A DNA stretch of 64,000 bases from Chelydra serpentina (GCA_037349315.1 JBAIAC010000023.1:37497501-37561500), one strand, 5' to 3'; counted from the stretch's first letter, positions 22,166 through 33,439 are shown. Made by a program: numbers and translations. The notes: generated by a model from the sequence alone, not told the origin.

Positions 22166-23045
22166 GTTAAAATAGTGCTTTATTTAGCAGAGGCACATCT
22201 TATGTATACTCAATCATATCTGCTTGTTTTAGTCACACATAGTTTTTCATTATTATTTACTGAGCACACAAATGTGCTTGGAGCTGCAGAAGATAACATC
22301 AAACAGGCCCTACTGCAAAGGGCTTAGTCTAAAAGATACAGGATGCAATGGACTACCCAGGGGAGGGAATATCTTGGCATGTTTTTTAATGTTGTTAACT
22401 GATTCTCACTCTGTGAACAGACTGAGTTTTAGGAAGGCCTTGAAAGAGGACAGGGAGATGATCTAGTGAATCAGAATGGGGGAGGACAATTCTGAATGCC
22501 AAGTTTAAGATAAAAAAAAGCAGTAGACGCTAATAGGGGTTTTAAGAGAAATGTAAGTGTCCTCTGTAGAAAGTAAATATTTTGTAATACTGAATGCTAC
22601 CTTTCAGTTATAATTCTTTAACTCGGTTAACCAGGGCCAACATTTTCAAAAGTGAATGCCCAAATTGAGACATCTTCAGCTTGATTTTCAGAGGTGGTAA
22701 GCGCCGATTGGCTTTATTTGAAGTTTTGGGTACTCAGCACTTCAAAATCAAATCCAAGGTGCCTCAGGTTGGGCTGTCAACTACTTAGACGCTCACTCAG
22801 TCTCTTCACTTCTACAAAATGTTATCCCATTTTTACGGTTTGTAAGATCTGCAGCCTTATCTCTATTTTGTTTATTCAAAGGGAGTCCAGAACTGTGGGC
22901 TTCTTCATAGCGGCTACTAGGAATTTTCGTCTGTGATGAGACTTTTCCTATACGGCCAAAGAGATATATGAAGACTTCCCTATTGACTTAGAGACTTTTA
23001 CATAAAAAAGCTCAACCCGGCCAGTGCACTGTTTGACATGCACCC
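22166..23045. other. Mostly unique DNA
   Basis: Around 22625-22775 there are traces of a 'gattttcagaggtg'-type short palindromic family (compare 29600-29865). No gene is seen. Confidence 0.4.
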
Positions 23046-23771
23046 TGTAATGGGGTTCACTCCCCGCGGGAGCATCTGCTTGTGGCAGCTGCCTTCCTGT
23101 GTGGCGCTCACTGCCAATGATTGCACAGTCGCTGCAGTGGTCTCTCTTACCAGAACTTGGCCCTCTGGCCAGTCACGCCTTTACTCCATCTCTTCTGGGG
23201 TAACAAAGTCCAACCAAGCAATAGTTCAAGGACCTTACAGCAGGTCTCCCAGCTCCATGGTCCTTACACCTCTTACCTTGGTGGTTTCATTCCACCTTCC
23301 TGGGTGGCGGGTAGAGGAATCCAGGCCCTCCCTCTACTCTGGGTTCCAGCCCAGAGACCCTGTAACTGTAGGGTGACCAGATGTCCTGATTTTATAGGGA
23401 CCGTCCCGCTTTTGGGTCTTTTTCTTATATAGGCTCCTATTACCACCCCCAACCCCTGTCCCGATTTTTTACACTTGCTGTCTGGTCACCCTGTGTAACT
23501 GGCACCCAAGGTCTGCTCACTCAGACTCCTTGCTGCCTCCCTGGACCTCTTCCTACCTCTTCTATCTTCCAGAGAGGCTGCAAACTCTCTCCCTGCTGTC
23601 CTTTTCTGCGGCCAACTTCCTGGATTTGTAATCACCCTGCAGCCCCTACCTAGCTGGGCTTCCTCATCAATTAAGCCTGGCTTTCTTTCTCAGAGTGTGC
23701 TAGGTATGTTAATTGGCCTCAGGCCCACATTACCCCACACAGGCCCTGAAGGGGTTATACACCCCATCACA
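23046..23771 (-). mobile_element. LTR of antisense retroelement, split by hAT MITE
   Basis: On the minus strand it begins tgtgatggggtgtataaccc and ends ccccattaca, with TG...CA ends and short inverted termini. It resembles the solo LTR at 20231-20645. Just outside its 5' edge (minus strand) is the purine-rich gagcaggaggg at about 23773-23785, placed as a polypurine tract should be for a 3' LTR. Without the 125-bp hAT and its 8-bp duplication it is about 593 bp. Confidence 0.7.
23369..23493. mobile_element. 125-bp hAT MITE with 8-bp target duplication
   Basis: The element begins tagggtgaccaga and ends tctggtcaccctg, inverted with one mismatch. It is flanked by perfect tgtaactg copies at 23361-23368 and 23494-23501. 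The interior is palindromic in part (gtcctgatttta and cccgatttttt). It inserted into the LTR at 23046-23771 after that LTR was in place. Confidence 0.92.
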
Positions 23772-24544
23772 TACCCTCCTGCTCAAGACTGTTCCCCATG
23801 TGGGTTCAGATGCCTTCCACCATCGAGTTGTCAGAGCCAGGCCTGCAGGTCATCTTGCCCCTCCTCAAACTCACCCACTCATGATAAGCAGTCGGCCTTT
23901 CTTTTCAGTCATGTGCAGGTCTTTTCCCCCACAGAAACTTTTGGTCCTGCAAAGCTTCATGCAAAGTCTGTTCTGGATCCTCTAAGCTTATCCTGAAGCC
24001 TTTTACTTCTGTCCCTGCATCCCTCAGCACCCTTTGAGTCGGGCTGAGTAGCCGCTGTGGACTGTTTAGCCTCTGTGTGCATCTCTCCATCCATCTAGTT
24101 CATCTCTCTGGGAGCCTTCCTTCCCTTGAGTTCCTTCCAACCTGCCGACAAACAGGTCTGTTGAGTAGGGGGAAGGGCCTCCGTCATTACCGCCACCTCA
24201 GCTTTTCCCACAGGCACTGTGCTTGTGTCGCCCAACATCTGTTCCTCCCCGCCCCCGATTACTAGCATCCTGGTCCTTTATTTTGCTGCAGCTCCTTCTC
24301 TCCTGAGAGAAATACCTTCTTAAATACCCTACTGCTCTACACCAAAAACATCTAGCCTTGTCCATACTCCAGCAACAGGCTGTGCATCTGCGGGTTCTCC
24401 CATGCTCTACCTCCAAACAAGAATTTATATCACAGTTCACATAGGGGCAAGCCCTTTTCACATGCCCCACTTTGCCCAAAGGAATAGCTCACTCTGGGCT
24501 CAACCTCAGGCCTCCTGGCCTTTGGATATCTTTTCTTTACCGGA
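23772..24544 (-). pseudogene. Degenerate gag-like internal region of the LTR element
   Basis: The minus-strand frame at 24198-24479 contains GKVGHVKRACP and farther on CFWCRAVGYLRRYF. Both look like retroelement zinc knuckles with key residues lost: the cysteine pair before GKVGH is missing, and in the second the His and last Cys are Tyr and Phe. A second minus frame at 23905-24090 follows. Only about 770 bp lie between this region and the LTR, so pol is absent, from deletion or because the element was non-autonomous. Gypsy or endogenous retrovirus cannot be told apart. Confidence 0.5.
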
Positions 24545-24816
24545 TGCTTGTTGTGATGATGCACTCCATATGTTTTGTGGAAATATGCTTATGAGCGTGA
24601 ATATGATGTAACTGGAATATGCTTTATGCAAAAGATCTCTTGTAAGGTATCCTTAGATTGTAACCTACTGAATATATTCCTCCTGTTTGTATGCATGTAT
24701 CATTCTTGTATCTGAAGCTAGAAATATGAAGTATAACTCTGAGGTCCTATTATAATTATGCAAAGTGTGGGCCATTAATGGTGGTTTAGAATCTTGATGG
24801 CTCCCATTGACTAGGA
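24545..24816 (+). mobile_element. Second LTR-type fragment
   Basis: The stretch contains ttgtgatgatgcactccata, then gatgtaactggaatatgctt, then gaggtcctattataattatg and gatggctcccattgactagg. I recognise it as part of a recurrent turtle LTR family, distinct from that at 23046. A hAT terminus cuts off its right side at 24817. Confidence 0.55.
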
Positions 24817-24988
24817 CAGTGTTTCCCAAACTTGGGACGCCGCTTGTTCAGGGAAAGCCCCTGGCGTGCCCGGCTGGTTTGTTTACCTGCTGCGTCCGCA
24901 GGTTCAGCCGATCGCAGCTTCCACTGGCCGCGGTTCGCTATGCCTGGCCAATGGGGGCTGCAGGAAGCGGCGCAGGCTGAGAGACGTA
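24817..24988 (+). mobile_element. Half of a palindromic hAT element
   Basis: It starts at a clear hAT-type terminus, cagtgtttcccaaacttggg, and runs through gggaaagcccctggcg to cggcgcaggctgagag. In the complete family this half is followed by its inverted copy, which is missing here. The open frames on both strands (24786-25085) arise from GC-rich sequence and are not genes. Confidence 0.65.
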
Positions 24989-25696
24989 CTCTGTTTTGTG
25001 TTCCGTATAACTCAGGCACTTGGGGGGAAGAGAGAGAGAGATTTTTGCTCCTGAATTTGTGAGAATTTGGGCAGGCAGTGTGCAAGCTTGCACATACTCA
25101 TGAGCAATTAGCAAAGATGAGCAAAGCTGCATCATTCCTCCTACTCCAGTCCTGGGGCTGTCTTAAGCAGGGACTACCAAGTTTGCTCAGTTGAGGAAAA
25201 TTAATATATGGTGGTCTTGTGATGTGGAAAACATTGCTATAGAGGGGAAAAATCAACTGAGCTCTTTTTCACTTAAAGCACATATCAAGATCTAAATTCA
25301 GGACTGTGGACATTAAAGGCTATTGATTAATATGCTGCACCATGAAATTAATCCCTTTAACCTGTAGAAGAACAGCTGAACAGGGAGAGAACAATTAAAA
25401 ACACAGAATACCCAGTCAATAATTTCTCCCCCCTTACTCCAATCACAATTATCAGCTGTAGCCAGTTAATCTCACTCAGCTTCTCACATGCTAAAACAAG
25501 TATAAACTCTTTGCTTGCAGGCGTCAGTAGAAGACTAAAACCAGCATTACTGATTCTAGTTTATCCTGTAAGTGTCGCTGCCAAGATTTTGATGTCCCTG
25601 GGTCAAATTCAGAAGGGAGGTAATGTTAGACCCCCTTACACTAAGTGAGACTACTGCATGTGTATCCACTCTACTGCTGTGCATGGGAGTCTGAGG
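24989..25696. other. Unique DNA
   Basis: A short (ga)n run lies at about 25029-25041. No repeat family or exon is recognised otherwise. Confidence 0.4.
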
Positions 25697-26373
25697 CCTT
25701 GGCTACACTTGCACTTTATACCACAATAAAGCCGCCTAGAGCGCTCTACCTCACTCCCCGTCCACACTGGCAAGGCACGTAGAGCGCTCTGACTCCGCGG
25801 CTGGAGCGCTCCTGGTACTCCACCTCCCCGAGAGGAATAACGCTTGATGCGCTCCTGCTGGAGCGCCGCGGCAGCAGTGTGGACACCTAATGCACTCTGA
25901 TTGGCCTCCGGAAGCGTCCCATAATCCCCTTAAGCCAAGTGGCCTCTCTTCTCTTTGTTGTGAAATCAGCTGAGGAATGCGGAAGTGCCGTTTCAAAGCT
26001 CCCTTTCAAATAGCCTGCTGCTTATCCGCAACAATAAATGTTTGCTGTGGGGGGGGGGGCAGAAGGGGGTGTCTGAATTTACAAGACAGCGTGCTGACAC
26101 ACTCTCAGCACTCCAAAAAACCCCCTCTCTCTCTCTCCCCCGCCCATACACACAACACACTCTTGTCACACTCCACCCCACCCCCCGCATTTGAAAAGCA
26201 CGTTGCAGCCACTTGAACGCTGGGATAGCTGCCCATAATGCACCGCTCCCAGTGCCACTGCAAGTGCCGCAAATGTGGCCATGCCACTGCGCTGTCAGCT
26301 GTCAGTCCCTAGTGCGCTCTCCGAAGGCTGGTTTAACTCAAAGCGCTCTATATCTGCAAGTATAGCCATAACC
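25697..26373. mobile_element. DNA transposon, non-autonomous, about 680 bp
   Basis: The ends are inverted copies: ggccttggctacacttgca at the left and tgcaagtatagccataaccc at the right. Just inside are matching gcgctct motifs (25741, 25790 and 26317, 26341). The interior has a G-run (26050-26060), a (ct)n tract (26124-26138) and no transposase. The open frames here shadow one another. Superfamily is unsure; target duplications are not clear. Confidence 0.65.
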
Positions 26374-26973
26374 CGAGGGTGTCTACACTGCAAATGAAGG
26401 TGTGATTGTAGCACTGGTAGGCACACCCAGGCTAGCTTTGATCTATCTAGCATAGCTAACAATAGTAGGGCAGATGTGGCAACACAGGCTAGTAACCAGA
26501 ATACAAGCCACCTGGTAGCCTGGTTATGAACTCAGGGCTAGTCTACACTTACCCGCAGCGTCGGAGGCGTCGGATTGATCTTCTGGGTTCGATTTATCGC
26601 GTCTTGTCTAGACGCGATAAATCGAACCAGGAAGTGCTCCCCCGTCAACGCCGGTAATCCTGCTCTGCGAACGGAGCAGGCGGAGTCGACGGGGGAGCTG
26701 CGCGCTGCTGTGTGGACCAGAGGTAAGTACTTTAAAGTTCGAAATAAGATACTTCGACTTCAGCTACGTTATTCACGTAGCTGAAGTTGCGTATCTTACT
26801 TCGAACTTGTGGGCTAGTCTAGACCAGCCCTCAGGTTGCTAGCCTATGCTGAAGCCTGTATGCCACGTCTGCACTACTATTGTAACCTGTGCTAGCCAGA
26901 TGGTGCTAACGTGTGTATGCCTAATGGTGCTACAATCACACCTTCACTTGCAATGTAGACATACCTTAAGTTG
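26374..26973. mobile_element. Palindromic DNA element hosting another
   Basis: Left end agggtgtctacactgcaaat then gaaggtgtgattgtagca; right end tgctacaatcacaccttc then acttgcaatgtagacatacc. The arms are about 38 bp. Inner parts such as ggctagctttgatc and gctagcctatgctgaagc belong to the same element, which is split at 26538-26829 by a second DNA element. It abuts the 25697 element directly. Confidence 0.75.
26538..26829. mobile_element. Nested palindromic DNA element (Harbinger-like?)
   Basis: It begins gggctagtctacactta and ends ctagtctagaccagccc, flanked by tca on both sides (26535-26537 and 26830-26832). The interior has two strong hairpins: gcgtcttgtctagacgcgat near 26600-26620, and cttcagctacgttattcacg with its inverse at 26757-26790. 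A 3-bp duplication and ggg-type termini would fit PIF/Harbinger, but three bases are weak evidence. Confidence 0.7.
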
Positions 26974-27774
26974 GTGTAATGTACACGTCAAGGAACTGTA
27001 CGCTTTACTCTAGCACATACTGTCTCACACCTTTTCTGGTTCTTTGATGTGCAAGTTATACTGCTTTTGGAGTTAGGTACAGCAGGAGTCTAGTTAGTGA
27101 AAGGGGGTCTAACTTAGATGGCCTTATTCATCCCTTCTAAATTTGACTCCCTGTTTCTAAAGGAGGCCATGGCATATATGGTAGTCCATTACATCATTAT
27201 CATCTTCTTGGTTCAAAATTTTAATGGATTCAGACACCCTTTCTGGGAAGACTTTTATTCGCTGGAATAATTTAAACAGCTTTTTTAAGTGGAGGTGCTA
27301 GCAATTAAAAATGTCTTCTAAAAATATTATCTTACAGCTGTAACACCCAGAGAGACCTCGAGCTGGATATTGCTGTGTTAGCTGATTTTAATTGAGCTGT
27401 GAAAGCTAAGCATTCATTTATCCAGATACTCTTCACATATTTAGCTATGTTCAAAAGCCACAGCTCCATTTAAAAATGAGTAAAAATACATCTTAGCTCT
27501 CCCAGACTTATCCATGACAGAGGCAATTTCCCTAATGCTGGAATTTAGTTACCCAGTATTATGGATCTGTCTAATGCCATCAGAGATTTTCCAGCTATAC
27601 TGCTGTGTTTAGAATGCTTATTTTTTGTTTTAGATATTTGAGTGATGTCTCAGTGCCCTCTCTTTGAACAGCAGCCAATCTTGCTCTCACATTTTGAAAA
27701 TATAACCTTCCTTGCCACTGTCTCTTTTGCTTTTGTCAAACCTCCAGCCATCTGATTTTCTCTTTCACTGTTTT
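26974..27774. other. Repeat-free AT-rich island
   Basis: No repeat family is recognised between the two transposon clusters. The part 27180-27700 is AT-rich with homeodomain-type cores (taatt, attta) and no long frame. It is a reasonable place to look for conserved noncoding sequence. Confidence 0.35.
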
Positions 27775-27782
27775 GACTAGCC

Positions 27783-28305
27783 CAGGGTTCTCAACCTTTC
27801 CAGACTATTGTACCCCCTTCAGGAATCTGATTTGTCTTGTGTACCCCAAGTTTCATCTCACTTAAAAACTCAGACATAAAAATACAGAACAGTCACAGCA
27901 CACTGTTACTGAACAATTGCTTACTTTCTCATTTTTACCATATAATTATAAAATAAATCGATAACTGAGCCTGTTTTTCAGTTATGAGCCTTGTCTGAAG
28001 CTAGAACCCGAGGGAGCGGGGCTGAAGCCTGAGCCCCACCATCTGGGGTTGAAGCAGGTATCTTAATTTCACAGGGCCCCTTGTGGTGTGGGACCCTGGG
28101 GAATTGCCCTGCTTGCCACCCCCACGTGCAAGCCCTGCACTTGTGACCCCCCTAAACCTGTCCCGCGACACACACACCCTGGGAGTTGCAGCCCCCAGCT
28201 TGAGAAACACTGATCTAAATGAGTGGAGTACCCCCTGGAAGACCTCTGCGTACCCCCAGGGGTATGTACCCCTGGTTGAGAACCACTGGTCTAGTCAAAC
28301 CACTG
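27783..28305. mobile_element. hAT element with decayed 8-bp duplication
   Basis: Left end cagggttctcaacctttcc, right end gttgagaaccactg. The flanks gactagcc (27775-27782) and gtctagcc (28306-28313) differ at one of eight bases. The right end with its target is partly duplicated in tandem (28281-28296 and 28298-28313). An internal GC-rich part (about 28000-28214) ends agcttgagaaacactg, the terminus of another hAT family, so a second insertion lies inside. The left portion recurs at 5318-5632. Confidence 0.82.
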
Positions 28306-28313
28306 GTCTAGCC

Positions 28314-28929
28314 AAAATGAGGTGAATGTGACATGATCACAATTGCATTAAAGGACTGATATATTAGAATTAGAACAGAAATCACTACTTTTCTGGCTAA
28401 TGCATGTAGCAGAGTATAGTTTCTTCTTATGCCATGGCTTCATTTCTAATTACTCCTTACATATATTAATACATGTTCAAAGACCTCCTTTTCTGATGGT
28501 GAAGCCACTGGATTTTATACATTTTGTGGGCTGAACAATTCCATATTAAGGAACTTTCATAAGATTTTTTTAAGGATGGCTCTGTTAGAACCACCAGTGC
28601 CCGAAACCTCATGAACCTTTCAGGGAGACAGTCACCTGGGTGGGAAGCCTTTACTGTAGGCCCAGGACTAAAGAACTCATTACAAACTCAGTGCTGACTA
28701 ATATTTTACATCAGTCTGGAGGCCTAGCCTGGCTTACATAGCATACATGTTGCCAGGTGTACCACCATTTCAGTGCTAGATTTTCTTCTGTTTTCTTTCA
28801 CATCTGTAAATTTCACACAGCCTCACCATGCTTGGCTGAGTCCTCTGCAGCTTGTGCTGTCTGGAACATCCTTCCATCCTTCTCCAGCTCATTGTCTGGG
28901 TTTTCAGATATTTCTTAGAAAACGTATTT
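28314..28929. other. Unique DNA
   Basis: No repeat or exon is recognised. The short minus-strand frame at 28776-28982 has no family resemblance. Confidence 0.4.
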
Positions 28930-29000
28930 GGGTGAAATCCTTGCTTCACTAAAATAAATGGACATTTTATCATTGACTTCAATGGAGCCAGATTTCACCC
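28930..29000. repeat. Short palindromic element
   Basis: gggtgaaatccttgcttcac at the left and gccagatttcaccc at the right form a fold-back. Same family as 8832-8880 and 45405-45473. Confidence 0.65.
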
Positions 29001-29439
29001 ATCTTTCCTCCCCCCCATGCTTCTCTGAACGTTGCTATCCTTTTGCTTTCAGTCATGACAGTATTTTAACTTTGCAACAGTGATGTTTAGCACAGAAATC
29101 ATGGTGAGAGACAGTTTATCAGACACCCTGGAATGTTGTAACGTTTTGTTGGTGTTAAGTAAAAAGGTGATCCTCTGTTATTTTCCATATGATAATTTTC
29201 CATATGATATCCGCCAGTGCTGTGACTGTTATTGGCCTGTCAGATTTGGAGGCACAAGTCGTCTTTTCACTGAACAGCTGCAATATGGCAGCAGAATTAC
29301 AAGCTTCCTTTACAATGCTTGTGCATGAATTCTGCCATGGAGGGTCATTTTCTAGAGGTGAGGGTTGCAGTTTAGTTTCTGTGCGCACTCAGTCCTTGGC
29401 ATCTCTACTGAGCCTGCTAACCATTCACACTTTGTGGTT

Positions 29440-29552
29440 TGCAGCTTTGTTGTAGCCATGTTGGTCCCAGGATATTAGAGAGCCAAGGTGGGCAAGGCAA
29501 TCTATTTTATTGGACCAATAAAAGATATTACCTCACCCACCGTGTCTCTCTG
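29440..29552. repeat. Inverted-repeat fragment of a second Penelope-type family
   Basis: gttgtagccatgttggtccc is followed by two arms: left 29478-29513 with ccaaggtgggcaaggcaatc, right 29514-29550 with aaagatattacctcacccac, inverted copies meeting at ttattggaccaataa. The layout (an outer 'tagccatgttggtc' block and inverted arms) parallels the Penelope arms at 11105, and a sense fragment of the same family is at 43893-43965. Family is by recognition, not proof. Confidence 0.55.
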
Positions 29553-29599
29553 ACCATTCTAATAATGGCTTAGTGTTGTGAAGACCTGTTCACTAGGAA

Positions 29600-29865
29600 T
29601 GAAGGCTAAAACTTTCAAATTTGGGTGTGTAAAATTAAGCTCATAAGTTCGTATTTAGGCACTTAAATAAATTACCTGATTTCCAAAAGCGTGGAGCACC
29701 CAGCAACTCTCACTGAAAATCAGGCATATCTGGTCATATTTAGGCACTTAAATAAATGGCCTGATTTTCAGTGCTGCAAATCAAGTCAAGCCAAAAGTCT
29801 GGCTGAAAATCAAGCCTAAATATGGACTTAGTATCTAATTTTAGGCACCTGTTCTTGCACATCTA
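29600..29865. repeat. Decayed palindromic repeat with internal duplication
   Basis: tatttaggcacttaaataaa occurs at about 29651 and again at about 29738, each followed by cctgatttyc. Elements such as ggcctgattttcagtgctgc and tggctgaaaatcaagcctaa are inverted relative to each other. It appears to be two partly overlapping members of a 'gcctgattttcag' family. Confidence 0.5.
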
Positions 29866-29876
29866 GGTCTAGAGTA

Positions 29877-29894
29877 GACACACACACACACACA

Positions 29895-29943
<49 letters not shown>

Positions 29944-29955
29944 GGGGGGGGGGGG
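29877..29955. repeat. Compound microsatellite (CA)n(CT)n(G)n
   Basis: About ten ca units run directly into about twenty ct units, followed by a run of about fourteen G. Such tracts are length-variable and assembly length may not be exact. Confidence 0.95.
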
Positions 29956-31926
29956 AAATCATATGGTAACAATGTAGCTAGTGACCTGGGCTGGTTTTCT
30001 AGAAAGAAATTTTTGGTTTGGTGTGTATATTGCAGTATGTGTTCTAGCTAATATCACAGTGAAAAGAAACCACATGCAGGTACGAGTCGGTGAGGTGTTT
30101 AGTGTCTGTTCCTTGAAACCACCCCACAGCATGCATATATATGGCGTGGTTCTCTCCCCTTCTGTGATTTGCACTCTTCTGAATGGCATTCAACAGGGTG
30201 AGATTCAACATTCACTGTATTCATCTGACAAATGAGGAAATGAGTAGCTTGCTTGGGTCACTAACATTAATGCTGCTCCACAAAGTCAACCAGGACAATA
30301 CTCTATCACCGCCTCTGTTGAATCTGAGTGCATTGTCTGAACAAGGTGCATTATCTGCAAAGGTTCTCCGAAACATGGGTGTACTGCCTTGTCAACATCT
30401 TACTGATGAGAAGCCACTGGTCTTGTAGACCTTTAGAACACAGGCTGGCTCCTGAGTGCTGACAAGTCCAGGAAGGGTATGTAAGAGGGAAGGGTAGATT
30501 TTTCTGGTTATAGGAGATGACTAATGATCAACTCACCCCTCCGTCCGTGAGCTGGACACCAGACTTTCTAACTCATTTTCAATTGCATTTAATCATCTGC
30601 AAAATCCATTTATTCCATCAAACATGTCAGTATCACTTCAGGGAAAATGTAAGTACATAGTTTGGGGGACTAGATGGCTCAGAATGGTGGTAATGGCTCA
30701 TAAGTTCAGATCCAGCCCAATTTAGTAATATCAAAACATTTACCATCTCCTGGCTGTTCAGTGGCCTGTGTGAATTGAGTTGGGTGCTTTCACTCTATTC
30801 CCAAATGGATGTGTCTTCATCTCCAAAACTACCACCATCGTCACTGATTGAAAATTTTGTTGGTATTCGCATCAGAAAAACCAGGATTGAATGAGTTTGG
30901 TGAATGAGCCCTAGAGGTGATCCACCAACGTGTTGATGTATTTTACTGGGAGCAGGAAGCTGAGTGGGAAACTCTGTACTGTAGTTGACCGTGCTGCATA
31001 TATTCTGCAGTTAAACAGCCTTGAAAAGAGAGGGCTTCATAGTGCACATTTCACCAGTGCTACATTCACCTGAAAAAAATATTTTTAAAAAACTTGTCCG
31101 GAGTGGAGTTTAATGTGTTTATGTAAAAAGTATTCACAGGAATTTATTTTAAATATACGAACCACAAAGTTTATTTTGATTTTTGTATGTCAGGTATGTT
31201 GTTAAAATTCAGCTCAAAATAAGATCTGCTAAACTCAGGTACTTATCTAATAAAACCCCCTAAAATGATCTCTGCCAAATACTTGTAACTGCATGACACA
31301 ATACTGAAAATAGCTTTATTTCTGTCTTTTTGAATTTTTTGCTATTGAAAAATTTGATAAAAACAAATGGGCTGAAAGATTGGAATGGTCTTGGTGTTTG
31401 TTACATTAAAATCCATTTAATTCCCTGTTTTGATAAACATGGTGTTCCTTTGTGAAAATATGATTTAAAAAAAATCTGTTCAGTTCTATTAGTTTTCCTT
31501 GCATCACAAAATTTAAAAAAAAAATCCCCTCAGATGCTTTGTACTTCTCTTTCATTAGTTTCGCTTCCAGTGCATGTATATAATTATATGTTCATGTTGT
31601 CATGGTAATTTAGGGCTGGAGTTGTCAGAATGTAGCAATCACTTGCTGTAGCTGAAACATAGAAGTCCAGCGAAGTCAACAACGTTGGTACCCTGGTATT
31701 CTTAAATGTTGGTACGACCAGAGATTACGTATGTATTGATTTTTAAGAATTGTTCATTTGTTTGGTATTAAGAGGCATTGGCAGTATGAACATTACAGTG
31801 CATTATGTCTTCTCTAGATCGTAGTAATGTGCATCACTCGTGGTCCTGATGCCATAGTTCTTATGTAGGCAATCTCCGATTCATATTTCTGGGTGTTTGC
31901 CTGAGACCTGAAGTTCATGTCTTAGA
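29956..31926. other. Long unique stretch
   Basis: No repeat or exon is recognised. Frames at 29959-30189 and 29981-30235 overlap on opposite strands, and 30183-30428 has no family resemblance. Confidence 0.4.
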
Positions 31927-32141
31927 TCAGCATTTCTAAAGAGGGGCATGACCTCTGGACTGTGCAAAGAACTCTCGGTGGAAGGAAGGAAGGGTAGGGT
32001 TGTGCATGGATTAATATGGGCCAGCCTTTGACAACACACGTTGTCGTTGCAGGTGGGGAGAGGGAAATGGAAACAGGGTCTGTTTGGTTTCATTTTCTTG
32101 AAAAGGAACTCAGATTTCTAAAGTTTGAGAAACGCTGCCTT
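31927..32141. mobile_element. Probable hAT element, diverged
   Basis: Left side cagcatttctaaagagggg and right side tctaaagtttgagaaacgct are inverted relatives of the cagcrtttctcaaactt-type hAT terminus. About 215 bp. The target duplication is too decayed to assign (tcttagat and cttagttg). Confidence 0.45.
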
Positions 32142-33439
32142 AGTTGTTGATCTGCTGAAATCTTTTTTTTCAGTTGTGTGATAGAATTGTGTATTTCTTT
32201 GTTTTATGAACTCTTTTTTTTTAAAAGGTAACTTACTATTGTATATTGCTTATGTATTTCCCTAAATTCTCTGTTATTATGTGTAATTTAAATGTTACTC
32301 TGGGCATTGTGGCCAGATTGCAGTTAAAATAGTTCTAATTTAAGTTATGCTTCACTTTTTGCGCTAAACTGTTGTGTAGTGTGTGTGCATGTTAAAGAAT
32401 CGTCATGTTTTGTCTCATTTCATTAGTGTGTTTAAGTGATTCCCCTTTATTTCCAGAGATAAAATATAAAGTTATCACTCCTATGGTAATGTTAGGCTCA
32501 CTTTTATGACCTATCCCTGCTTATACTAAATATACAATGTTTACTGTATTCGTATTACTTCTCCATAATTCGTGCAAGTATGCTACGAGGTTTTGCAGTA
32601 TAAATTTAACTCATCACTAATAACACCTAATTCTTATGTAATAATTTTCATCAGTAGATCTCAAAGTGCTTCACAAATTTTAATGTACTTATCCTCACAA
32701 CACCTCTGTGAGGTATAAATAAGGAAATTAAATCTTTACTGTTGCCTAAAGAAATACCCGCACTTTGGATATTGTTGCTCACTAGAGCAGCTGACTGTTG
32801 GACTTCTAAGACTGAAGACTTTAGGACTAAGTAAAAAATTATTTGGTCTCATTATTGATCTCTATGTGATCCAGACATTTTCCTGTGCTGACTGTCCTTG
32901 CTAGAATTTTCTAACAATAAAGAATGTTCATGTTATTTCCCAGATAAAATTGCTTGGATTTGGACTGAGTTGTCTACTGGCATGGAAACAGAGCAGTTTC
33001 TCAAGAAGACGCCTGCTGAGGCTTCTCTCTTGCAGTTCCAGGCAGTATTGCTCTCTGTGATCTTGGTGGTGCTGGGCCAGCTTTGTGACACCTGCAAGCT
33101 GGATCCTTGTCCTTTCCGGGTGTTGAAAGGCAGCTGGGAAGAACAGAGAGGGGCAGGGTGCCAGTGGTTCTTAAAGAAGCTATTGTGAGGTCAGAATTCA
33201 AGAAACAAACACTTGACATGGACACTCTGGTTCACCATTGAGAAAGCTGTGTTTAGAAAAATCTGAATACCTTGATCCTGGCCAATCAGGTTATAGGCTT
33301 GGAAATGGTTTAGAAACTGTCCTGATTACATTAACTGATGATTTTCTCCCAGCAATGGATGAAAATAAAATGTCTGTTTGATTCTTTTAGATGTCATCAG
33401 CTTCTGATACCACGGATTATCTTTATCTCTATATATTAT
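32142..33439. other. Mostly unique DNA, with one MIR-like fragment
   Basis: Only 32640-32745 resembles antisense MIR (gatctcaaagtgcttcacaa, then cctcacaacacctctgtgag). The plus frame at 32898-33188 follows a plausible splice acceptor (tatttcccag) but resembles nothing known. Confidence 0.4.

Noticed and set aside
23697..23996. Two overlapping plus frames of 90-99 codons
   Set aside because: They are on the opposite strand to the LTR element they sit in and in two frames at once.
24786..25085. Overlapping frames on both strands
   Set aside because: They cover the half hAT at 24817-24988 and its GC-rich interior; no domain.
29877..29955. Functional Z-DNA or GAGA-type regulatory site
   Set aside because: A compound microsatellite of this kind is common and nothing around it points to a promoter.
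32898..33188. Possible host exon after a splice-acceptor-like tatttcccag
   Set aside because: The translated segment resembles no known protein, has no donor-supported partner exon nearby, and is overlapped by an equally long minus-strand frame.
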